Both the position numbers and the translations under genes were made by a program. Shown in pieces: positions 15,001 to 20,321 of a stretch of 20,321 nt of DNA (the stretch's first letter is position 1; each line of letters opens with the position of its first letter). The stretch lies in assembly GCA_964492185.1 (NCBI GenBank), contig CAZBJH010000058.1, positions 1-20,321 on the forward strand, given 5' to 3'. This DNA comes from JAFGSZ01 sp964492185. Lineage in GTDB: Bacteria > Bacteroidota > Bacteroidia > Bacteroidales > UBA10428. The notes beneath the pieces are model-generated. The model ran no database searches. It was not told where the DNA came from and saw only the letters and a program-made list of their open reading frames with translations.

Positions 15001-17033
15001 CTGAAAATAAGGTTGGTGTCGTTTAATTCCGCGTTTCCGCTAATATTTTCTTTATTGTACCGGCCGTTGATCTCCATGTTATTGTAGGTATATCCCATTA
15101 GTCCGGCTTTCTTTACAAGTATCTCTATACCGGCATCCGGCGAGCTCATTTCAGTGAGGGTACCGTCAATAATTGCTTCGAGCGATATATCCCCTATAGT
15201 ATCCGAAGAAATGGAGAAGACTTGTCCCAACTCAAGATCATCAACCTTTATATCCCCTTTAAATGTTTGCCGGCCGGCATCCTGACCGCTTTCCACAGAC
15301 AGGCCCGAAACAATATCACCCCAGGTGGTTTGCATGTCCAATGATCCTTTAAAGTTTTTCCGGGATCCGTTCATGGTACCTGTCAGCTTTATTTCCGGCG
15401 GCGGCTTGATATTTCCGGTAAAACCGGTATCGGGCATTATAAGAGAAAGATTTTTGTTTGTAGTCACCAGGCTGTCAATTCTTATGTTGGCACGGGTATT
15501 TTTAATATCCGGCAGACCGCTTATCACTCCCTTTACAGCCAGCGATGTGGAATCGAAGGCAGCATAGAAACCCGGAATCCGGAGATCACCCGGGTTTCCC
15601 TTCAGGCGGCCCTTTAATATGACTGTATTTTCAGGAGAGTTGAAAACCGGTAATTTCCGTGCAAGGCCGGGAACAAAATATAACAGGTCAGCAAGATCTA
15701 TTTGTGCATTGGAGATGTCCAGGTTAAATTGAATATCATTCCACTGTTCCTTCAATTTTTCAAGGGGAGGATAATCGAGTGAAAATACACCGGCGATGGA
15801 GCTTTTGGATGTTTTAAGGTCCAGATCATTTAACTCTGCCTGTTTATCTGTGGCTGTTATTGTTGCAGAAAGGTTCGATAGTGAGAACCCGTGTTTTTCG
15901 TCCAGACCCAGTTCATTGATCTTCATGGCTATTTTCCCGGGTGAGACCAGCAGGTCTTCAAAAATCAGCGAAAGGCCGGAAACAGTAATATGTTTAGTAT
16001 CGAATCCCGCGGAATCGACCGTAAAGTTTTCATTATCCATGGCAAATGAAGAATTGCTTATCAGTAATTTGTCGCTGCTTATCTGCCAATCATAAGGATT
16101 TTCCGGTTTTTGCCGTTTGAATTCTGTTATTTTTATTGAATCGGCCCTGCTCATTTCTTCCTGCCGGATCATGATATCTGCTTTATCAAGTTCAATATCT
16201 TCAACACTGATGATCTTTGAAGGCAGGTCGAGATCATGCGGAGAAACAGATGTTTTTTTGTTCTTTATATGCAGGGTGAGTTTTGAAAAATGATCGATGA
16301 GGGTAAAATCCGTGTTCTTAAGATTGATCTTGTTTGTTAGGTTGATATCGAAAAGAAAAGGCTGGGGTTCCTTGAGTTTTTTTTCGCTGATGGAAATTAT
16401 TGTTTTGCTGTTTTCAAGACTGAGTGAGGTTAGTACTATTTGTTTTTGTTCAGGATCAAAATTGCTGACTGCCGTAATGAATTTTTCAAACCTTACAAAG
16501 AACTTGTTTTTTTCAATACTGTCATGAAATGTAAAATGGATATCATCAAGCCGTATTTTTTGAATATTAAAATCAAAGGGCTTGTCATTCTTTTCCGGTT
16601 TTTTACTGTCATCCGAAAGGGAATCAATAATATATGAAAAATTGAATGTGCTGTCGGGTGAATACCTTTTAAGCTGAACGCGTGCTTCACGGATAACCAG
16701 CCTGTCGATCTCTATACTTTTCCGCAATAATTTAAAGAGGCCTATATTAACATTTATCCTTTTTGCCCGGAGGAGAGTATCGGCATTGTTATCTTCAACA
16801 TATACATTTTTCAGGCTCAGGCGGTCGGGTAAAACAACCGAGACTTTTTCCAATGACATTCCGGCTCCTGTTGTTTCTTTGATTTTTCCAAGTACCTTGC
16901 CGGCAATAAAGGTCTGGACAGATGATAACTGCAATAGAAGGGTCAATGCAATCATCAGCAGTGCAAGGGATAAAATGATCCTTATTATCCACCCGGTGAA
17001 TTTTTTCAAATATGTTTTTATTTTACCCTGCAT
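12048..17033 (-). CDS. tamB: TamB: translocation and assembly module inner-membrane protein (DUF490)
   Basis: This very long protein (1661 residues) has one N-terminal membrane helix (about residues 15-35, WIIRIILSLALLMIALTLLL). Some 1500 residues of repetitive beta-strand sequence follow, of the AsmA/TamB bridge type, with many short units ending in N-G, L-x-L-x-G and D-x-L motifs. The last 400 residues form the conserved DUF490 domain (LTGRYKISNGSYTMKFYDV, the FRVYLHITDMLLEPTLAFEL region, and a YSLRGFNKTEYED end). TamB proteins span the periplasm and are thought to bridge inner and outer membranes, carrying hydrophobic cargo such as phospholipids or assisting barrel insertion. It is the first gene of a two-gene operon with tamL. 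A GGAGGA stretch is visible upstream but about 21 bases from the ATG, too far to be a normal ribosome site. No frame damage is seen. Confidence 0.93.
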   Translation of the reverse strand: MQGKIKTYLKKFTGWIIRIILSLALLMIALTLLLQLSSVQTFIAGKVLGKIKETTGAGMSLEKVSVVLPDRLSLKNVYVEDNNADTLLRAKRINVNIGLFKLLRKSIEIDRLVIREARVQLKRYSPDSTFNFSYIIDSLSDDSKKPEKNDKPFDFNIQKIRLDDIHFTFHDSIEKNKFFVRFEKFITAVSNFDPEQKQIVLTSLSLENSKTIISISEKKLKEPQPFLFDINLTNKINLKNTDFTLIDHFSKLTLHIKNKKTSVSPHDLDLPSKIISVEDIELDKADIMIRQEEMSRADSIKITEFKRQKPENPYDWQISSDKLLISNSSFAMDNENFTVDSAGFDTKHITVSGLSLIFEDLLVSPGKIAMKINELGLDEKHGFSLSNLSATITATDKQAELNDLDLKTSKSSIAGVFSLDYPPLEKLKEQWNDIQFNLDISNAQIDLADLLYFVPGLARKLPVFNSPENTVILKGRLKGNPGDLRIPGFYAAFDSTSLAVKGVISGLPDIKNTRANIRIDSLVTTNKNLSLIMPDTGFTGNIKPPPEIKLTGTMNGSRKNFKGSLDMQTTWGDIVSGLSVESGQDAGRQTFKGDIKVDDLELGQVFSISSDTIGDISLEAIIDGTLTEMSSPDAGIEILVKKAGLMGYTYNNMEINGRYNKENISGNAELNDTNLIFRFSGNAVMIDTVPDINFTFTLQGADFKQLNLSQSDLSASGMITAGFKGMHPDHMNGSLKARDIITIKNGKQYVLDSISASIENSAGETNVSVTSSMLNAGYRGSVKLTQLGSTVLHTMDRHFSLGQNKPEANDSLQFFQLRLNIFDTEMITEVILPKLRSFTPAILSADYNSREERLEITGDFPYINYNDIEADSLVFRLLSGENKADFSAGIDRIKANQWILKKTMISGNMASDSLFTTISVLDRNDRMNYFIEAAIHHIDTAYVINVQPDRLLLNNRNFSIPNNNEISFYGNKVTFSNFDLTTADQQISINSHPTEEDNGRIYTAAISGVRIDNLTGLFETQHDLLNGILNGTLKLSLSPGRISGNTDITINNLSLYGDTVFKHIHLTGSSSPDNDIAFYADFTDPRNNLTLNGTLGQSNNNTTFDMGLEIGRLELSPWQPLLKQQLSDLEGNISGNIRAVSTPGVPELNGNIIFSNTSVTPVFLNTMLNMEQNEITITKNEVILNDFTMLDERGNSLLLDGNVSFEDMKNIEYDMQIRSNDFTFLNTGMRPEELYYGTFIADINASLSGTAFSPAINAGIVIEENTDFYFMIPNLGTSGIEREGIVEFIDRSDTSLSRILERNLEKASTNIQNKLQLDLLANIDVNENAKLTIITDPSSDEKLEIRGDANLSLAMRETGEVNLTGRYKISNGSYTMKFYDVITRKFRIEEGSSILWTGSPTDANVNITAIYQTITSPLPLILAETDLTPEEQDIYNRNMTFRVYLHITDMLLEPTLAFELKQPPGQGNALLQSKIDQLNQNENELHKQAFSLLVFNSFMQEGTGRNMPVAHELNATARNSISNLITQQLNRYSQQYIKGFNVDVAVSSYYESAGRKPAGRTDVELNLSKELFNERLNVQIGSNINVEGDDRQTRNDISGITGDFSIEYKLNDQGTYSLRGFNKTEYEDVLDGEVNKTGIAFILNKNFYRFRDLFLKKRDEE

Positions 17034-17202
17034 ACAATAAAAAAAAACTACCGATCCTCCGTTATTAACAGTTCCCGGCAGTTTACTTCCTTAGCCTGCA
17101 TTATTATCTTCGCCGGACTTAAGCTTCATAAAAATGAAGGAGAATCGTCCCGGATCTGACGTATAAATAATACAGGTAAAAATAAGTTATAAATCCGAAT
17201 AT
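17034..17202. other. Upstream region of tamB
   Basis: This 169-base gap separates tamB from the downstream end of the preceding minus-strand gene cluster. It contains a small perfect hairpin, CTTCAT-aaaa-ATGAAG (17124-17139), and a poly-T run just before the tamB start on the minus strand. I see no clear -33/-7 promoter pair. Confidence 0.35.
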
Positions 17203-17427
17203 TTACTTTTTCATTTGCGATCTGATGATCCTTAACAGAACAGTGATCGCCAGTTCCTGTCCCATAATACGGGCCGATCTTTTCAGGGAATCGGTGAATG
17301 ATTGCCTGAATCGTATAAAACCCGACTTCAGGATCTCTTCTTTCAGCCTGATATCATATTTTATTGTCTGTTTTGCCAGTCGCAGATCATGGACATTTCT
17401 TATCTGTGGTTGTGCGGTTTTCTTCAT
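17203..17427 (-). CDS. Small basic protein, third gene of a YtxH / YqjE-like module
   Basis: This 74-residue basic protein has no signal peptide. It contains a charged helix (LRLAKQTIKYDIRLKEEILKSGF) and an amphipathic segment near the C-terminus (ELAITVLLRIIRSQMKK). I do not recognise a named family. The frame is open up to an ATG at 17475, but that start would overlap the preceding gene by 35 bases and add a low-complexity Lys-rich leader. I prefer the ATG at 17425-17427, 13 bases after the upstream stop. By position it corresponds to the small gene that commonly follows a YqjE-type membrane protein (compare yqjD-yqjE-yqjK in enterobacteria). That is an analogy of gene order, not demonstrated homology. 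Probably co-transcribed with the YqjE-like gene. Confidence 0.6.
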   Translation of the reverse strand: MKKTAQPQIRNVHDLRLAKQTIKYDIRLKEEILKSGFIRFRQSFTDSLKRSARIMGQELAITVLLRIIRSQMKK

Positions 17428-17440
17428 AACAGGTGTAGTA

Positions 17441-17818
17441 TTATGTGGTCTTTTCTTCTTCTTCGTTTTCGGCAAAAATGATGCTTGCCAGATTTTTAAT
17501 TATATTGTTCGAAAAGATCGGTCCGCGCAACAGATACAAAATAATTCCAAGAATCAAATAGAATCCCGCGGCAATCAGAAATCCGCCGTATATTTCACCT
17601 ACATTTTCCCCGTACCAGAAGCTGAAAGCAAATGTGAGAAGAAGCAGTACGGCAAATACTATAAAAATGATAACCGTGAAACTGAAAAAATAGGTGCCTG
17701 ATCGTGTTACTTTTTCAAGCAGGGTGACTTTGATCAAATCCATTCTCGCGGCAATATATTTTTTCATAATTCCCGTAAGCTCGGAAATGTTTTCTGCCAA
17801 AGGTGTTGAGTTTTTCAC
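17441..17818 (-). CDS. YqjE-like phage-holin-superfamily membrane protein (DUF1469 type)
   Basis: This 125-residue protein has an N-terminal amphipathic helix with the family-like pattern KKYIAARMDLIKVTLLEKV (19-37). Two long membrane helices follow (about 41-66 and 77-97), and the short acidic tail is ENEEEEKTT. This layout fits the actinobacterial holin-X / YqjE superfamily, membrane proteins often encoded with YtxH-like stress proteins; their biochemical role is not established. Only a GTG (17816-17818) starts the full-length frame, since no in-frame ATG lies between it and the upstream stop. A later ATG at codon 18 would remove part of the conserved N-terminal helix, so the GTG is preferred. 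The gene lies downstream of YtxH on the same strand but is separated from it by a 167-bp repeat and a terminator-like hairpin. Confidence 0.8.
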   Translation of the reverse strand: MKNSTPLAENISELTGIMKKYIAARMDLIKVTLLEKVTRSGTYFFSFTVIIFIVFAVLLLLTFAFSFWYGENVGEIYGGFLIAAGFYLILGIILYLLRGPIFSNNIIKNLASIIFAENEEEEKTT

Positions 17819-17868
17819 AAGAATATGGTTTTTTATAAATTAAATTATGTTCCTGGTTGATTTTTAAT

Positions 17869-18035
17869 TAGAGCCTGTCTATAAAGTGGGCATAATATTT
17901 AACTGGCCATATGTCTGTTCAGAAAGCTCCATTTGCATGGCTCGCGCGGTCCGAAAACGCGGAGCTTAACAGTCGTAAATGAGTAATTTTCGGACAAGCG
18001 TAACACGGCAAATGAGACTTTATTGACGGACACTA
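17869..18035. repeat. 167-bp hairpin MITE-like repeat, copy A2
   Basis: This copy has the same length and orientation as the one at 28-194, with about 86% identity by eye. The best-conserved block is the inner stem region, where 24 consecutive bases from CTCGCGCGG to ACGCGGAG are unchanged. The terminal inverted repeats are 17869-17887 and 18017-18035. The surrounding TTAATTAG / CTAATTAA extends the symmetry outward. It sits between the ytxH gene and the YqjE-like gene, about 50 bases upstream of the latter's start, where it may separate or alter their expression. No ORF is present. Confidence 0.8.
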
Positions 18036-18038
18036 ATT

Positions 18039-18080
18039 AAACAAGAAATCCCGATCCTGCGGCTATGCCGGGACCGGGAT
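18039..18080 (-). terminator. Rho-independent terminator after ytxH
   Basis: On the minus strand ATCCCGGTCC (18080-18071) pairs with GGATCGGGAT (18057-18048) at 9 of 10 positions. The stem is extended inside by CGGC-tat-GCCG. It is followed by TTCTTGTTT, a T-rich run. It lies 12 bases past the ytxH stop, at the proper place and orientation. Confidence 0.75.
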
Positions 18081-18092
18081 GATTAATTCTTA

Positions 18093-18410
18093 TCAGGCTT
18101 TTGCTTCCTTCTTTGCTGCTTCTGTTGCCTTCTTGGCACGTTCTTTTTTATCCTGGACCTGCTCTTCGACTTCTTTTTCAAGGTTTGAAAACCGGTCCTT
18201 TACACCTTCAGTAAAATCAGACACAGTTGATTTCAGATCTTCAAGCTTTTGCGCGACATTTTTATGTACATCATCACTCACTTTTTTTGCCTGTTTTTTA
18301 ATTTTCTTACGTGTTTCAACTCCTTTGTCGGGTGCCAGCAACACACCTGCAGCTACTCCTGCAACAGCACCTGCCAGAAAACCTATAAATACATTTGATG
18401 ACTTTGCCAT
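18093..18410 (-). CDS. YtxH-domain protein
   Basis: This 105-residue protein has the textbook YtxH pattern. A glycine/alanine-rich membrane segment at 7-26 (VFIGFLAGAVAGVAAGVLLA) is followed directly by APDKGVETRKK, and then a long charged coiled coil runs to the end (about 30-105, rich in K/E/A). YtxH proteins are small membrane-anchored, stress-associated proteins without a defined biochemical activity. The start at 18410 is preceded by AAAAAAGGAATAATT, a good ribosome-binding site. The gene ends in its own terminator, and a mobile-type repeat lies between it and the YqjE-like gene that would be its expected partner. Confidence 0.9.
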   Translation of the reverse strand: MAKSSNVFIGFLAGAVAGVAAGVLLAPDKGVETRKKIKKQAKKVSDDVHKNVAQKLEDLKSTVSDFTEGVKDRFSNLEKEVEEQVQDKKERAKKATEAAKKEAKA

Positions 18411-18756
18411 AATTATTCCTTTTTTAATTGTTAGTACTATATATTTTATATCAAGGTGTTAAGTATTTAAACTTATAAATTACTCATATATCATTCATGA
18501 AAATTTCCTGCCAAAATTTTTTAGCTGCTTTATGTGATTGTTATAACATAAATAACAGGTCTCATGTTCAATTAATTATTCAAATAAATAATTTGAATGA
18601 TTTTATCTTAAAGTAGTTTATCCTTTGGAGATGTGAATTTTATCCCTCAACCGGACCGGATTATGTGGAAATAATTACACAAAAGGGAAAGGATTTTTTT
18701 ATAAGTTTGAAATGTATTATTTTGGTTTGTTCTTTATCGGGAATTAAAAACGGATA
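18411..18756. other. Divergent intergenic region between ytxH and the AI-2E permease gene
   Basis: These 346 AT-rich bases must hold the promoters of both flanking genes. No convincing TTTG/TAnnTTTG pair, operator palindrome, RNA structure or small ORF is seen. A TTTG at about 18705 followed by a weak TTCTTTAT is the only faint candidate for the permease. Confidence 0.4.
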
Positions 18757-19899
18757 ATGATGAAATCAAGTCTTAACCTGGGGCGGATTACATATATTGT
18801 AATAATTTTTTCATTTGTCATTGCATTATTATATCTCGCTCAAACCATTTTAATACCGCTGGCTTTTGCAATGGTTTTTGCATTGATGCTGGTTCCGGTG
18901 TGTGAGTTTCTTGAAAAAAAGGTAAAAATTCCGCGCGTACTGGCTATTCTTTTGACTTTTATCATTGTGTTGTCACTCATCATGGTGATCTTTTATGTTC
19001 TCAGTATACTTGTTATCGATGTTTTTGATAATATCCGGGATTTCGGGGTGCGGTTTCAACGTGTTATTGAGAAGGTTACTATATATTTAAATGAAAATAT
19101 ATTCGATGAACATTTGAATATCCGTGAATTAATAGGGCCCGGTTCAGATAATTTTTTTTCTTCCTCCGGGATTATAGGTAAAACCATCTCTTCTTCAACA
19201 TACTTTTTTGTCTTTACAATCCTTGTTTTTGTGTATTCGTTTTTGTTTTTGCTTTACAGGACTTCTTTCAAGAAATTTATTCTTTTTCATTTTACAAATC
19301 AGCAAAATCTGGATTATGCTGAAGAGATCATTATAAGTATGCAAAAGGTGGCCCAGAATTATTTTTACGGTTTGCTGATTGTGATAATGATCCTGGGTGT
19401 TCTAAATGGTTTTGGGCTATGGCTGATCGGCCTTGATTATCCTTTCCTGTTTGGCTTTATTGCTGCATTTTTAGCTATCATTCCCTATATCGGGACCTTT
19501 ATCGGAGGATTGTTACCTTTTTTATATGCCCTGGTGAATTATGACAATTTCTGGATACCGGTGCTCGTGGTTCTTTTATATACGGGTGTACAGGCGCTGG
19601 AGGGTAACTTTATCACCCCGAAGATCGTTGGTTCCAGGGTAAGTCTGAATCCATTATTTGCCTTACTGGCTCTGATCATAGGGGGTACGATATGGGGTGT
19701 TCCGGGAATGATCCTGGCTATTCCTTTAATGGCCATATTAAAGGTAGTTTTGGATCACATTGATAATTTACGCCCATACGGAATATTACTGGGCAGTAAG
19801 TTTGGATATGATAAACCCGGGTTTGCACAAATAGTTAAGGAACGGCTTGGGAAAACGGGGGAGAAAGAGGGAGAGGACGATATGCATAATAGCAGATAA
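18757..19899 (+). CDS. AI-2E/PerM family membrane transporter
   Basis: This 380-residue multi-pass protein belongs to the AI-2E exporter / PerM family. Hydrophobic segments lie at about 12-50 (two helices), 60-88, 147-167, 200-224, 228-260, 265-280 and 298-330. Family signatures include IPYIGTFIGGLLP (242-254), EGNFITPKIVGSR (282-294) and the GMILAIPLMAILKVV end (317-331). Members export small molecules or act as Na+/H+ antiporters; the AI-2 label is inherited from one member and should not be taken as the substrate. The polar C-terminal tail (360-380) is charged and probably disordered. The ATG-ATG start follows an AAAAACGGATA stretch. It is divergent from ytxH and monocistronic here. Confidence 0.88.
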   Translation: MMKSSLNLGRITYIVIIFSFVIALLYLAQTILIPLAFAMVFALMLVPVCEFLEKKVKIPRVLAILLTFIIVLSLIMVIFYVLSILVIDVFDNIRDFGVRFQRVIEKVTIYLNENIFDEHLNIRELIGPGSDNFFSSSGIIGKTISSSTYFFVFTILVFVYSFLFLLYRTSFKKFILFHFTNQQNLDYAEEIIISMQKVAQNYFYGLLIVIMILGVLNGFGLWLIGLDYPFLFGFIAAFLAIIPYIGTFIGGLLPFLYALVNYDNFWIPVLVVLLYTGVQALEGNFITPKIVGSRVSLNPLFALLALIIGGTIWGVPGMILAIPLMAILKVVLDHIDNLRPYGILLGSKFGYDKPGFAQIVKERLGKTGEKEGEDDMHNSR

Positions 19900-19912
19900 C
19901 AAGCAAATTATT

Positions 19913-19976
19913 TATGTCTGGCCATAATGTCCGTTATCTACGTTGCTGATTAGTATTTTGCGGTTTAAAATGATGA
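19913..19976. repeat. Truncated relative of hairpin repeat B (copy C)
   Basis: Bases 19915-19948 match the complement of 6488-6521 at 32 of 34 positions. A second block around GCGGTTTAAAATG (about 19960-19972) matches the other arm near 6440-6452. About 30 bases of the central part are missing, and the distal arm is not recognisable. It begins 13 bases after the permease stop codon and is inverted relative to copy B. Inference: a decayed, internally deleted member of the same family. Confidence 0.65.
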
Positions 19977-20028
19977 GGTTATTATATAGAATAATATTGT
20001 TTTAATTTCTTCCCGAGAGCCGGTGTTT

Positions 20029-20051
20029 CGAACTGCCCGCAAGGCAGTTCG
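20029..20051. repeat. Perfect 9-bp hairpin
   Basis: CGAACTGCC and GGCAGTTCG pair perfectly around a 5-base loop (CGCAA). A short T-run follows on the plus strand only after seven further bases (GACCTAC then TTTTT). It could act as a weak terminator for the upstream permease gene, though it lies 130 bases past its stop, or be part of the structured repeat that follows. Confidence 0.4.
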
Positions 20052-20087
20052 ACCTACTTTTTGGCTGCTACCCAAATAGTAGGCAAA

Positions 20088-20305
20088 AAGGTCACCGTTC
20101 CATTAAAATCGCTTGATTTGCTACGGAAGATTTTCTCCCCGCGGAACCCAAACTCACTCCTCCTTCGTCGTCGCTCGGACAGGGTTCCTCCAGTACCCCC
20201 GCGACGAAAACCTTCCTTGAAATCTTACGCGATTTTTATGAGACGGACCCCGCCTTCAGGATTTTACGTTAAAAAAAATCAAGGTGATCACCGTTAAAAA
20301 AATCG
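20088..20305. repeat. Long imperfect hairpin region flanked by direct repeats
   Basis: A nested inverted structure pairs AAAATCGC (20105-20112) with GCGATTTTT (20229-20237), GGAAGATTTTC (20125-20135) with GAAAACCTTCC (20205-20215; one mismatch), and GGAACCC (20143-20149) with GGGTTCC (20182-20188). It is bracketed by related direct repeats, AAGGT(GAT)CACCGTT followed by AAAATCG, at 20088-20111 and 20281-20305. The reading frame across it (20061-20297) gives an Arg/Pro-rich low-complexity peptide and is not believed. The element may continue past the window edge. Confidence 0.55.
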
Positions 20306-20321
20306 AGCTGTCCGACGTTAG

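Noticed and set aside
12109..17040. Numerous plus-strand ORFs opposite tamB and tamL
   Set aside because: They are antisense shadows of strongly supported long coding frames and show no domain, ribosome site or start context of their own.
17428..17475. Longer start (ATG at 17475) for the small basic protein
   Set aside because: It would overlap the upstream gene by 35 bases and add only a Lys-rich leader. The ATG at 17427 just after the upstream stop is a more natural start.
20061..20297. 78-aa plus-strand ORF across the terminal structured region
   Set aside because: The translation is Arg/Pro/Ser-rich and low in complexity, and the frame runs through inverted repeats. It has no recognisable domain and no ribosome site, so it is best explained as a chance ORF in a repeat.

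Overview
The window looks like a chromosomal segment of a member of the Bacteroidota, probably an uncultured Bacteroidales/Marinilabiliales-type organism. The evidence is a SusD/RagB-family gene, a lipidated TamA-like protein (TamL) encoded directly after TamB, a methylmalonyl-CoA decarboxylase-type cluster with a separate small OadG-like subunit, and lipoproteins with Bacteroidota-style lipoboxes. No rRNA, tRNA, CRISPR array or complete transposase gene is visible.

Left part (1-2549, minus strand): three genes in the order carboxyltransferase (mmdA-like), one-TM OadG-like subunit and biotin carrier protein form a compact propionate/methylmalonyl-CoA operon. A Na+-pumping beta subunit, if present, must lie beyond position 1. 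Divergent from it (2762-3796, plus) is a lipoprotein of the GH43-like five-bladed propeller fold. Its last codons are supplied by an inserted 236-bp element with 16-bp inverted ends and a 5-bp target duplication.

Middle part (4340-9645): a SusD-like gene on the minus strand has lost its start and signal peptide and has no SusC partner, so it is called a pseudogene. Upstream of it are a 150-aa four-TM protein of unknown family and a 654-aa subtilisin-like protease with a C-terminal P domain but no signal peptide. A D-lactate dehydrogenase is transcribed divergently from the protease.

Right part (9735-19899): the outer-membrane assembly pair tamB-tamL fills about 7.3 kb. It is followed by a YtxH / YqjE-like (phage holin superfamily) / small basic protein module on the minus strand and an AI-2E/PerM-family permease on the plus strand.

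The most unusual aspect is a set of short hairpin-forming repeats with no coding capacity. Two 167-bp copies (28-194 and 17869-18035), a 124-bp relative (6401-6524) and a truncated relative (19913-19976) share a terminal motif close to AGTGTCTGTCNATAA. A different element with other ends occupies 3766-4001, and the last 300 bases hold another long imperfect hairpin flanked by direct repeats. Three of these elements overlap or abut the stop codon of a gene. They are best read as non-autonomous mobile elements (MITE-like) that settled at gene 3' ends. The coding content is otherwise mostly recognisable housekeeping and envelope functions; the protease plus four-TM pair is the least explained protein-coding part.
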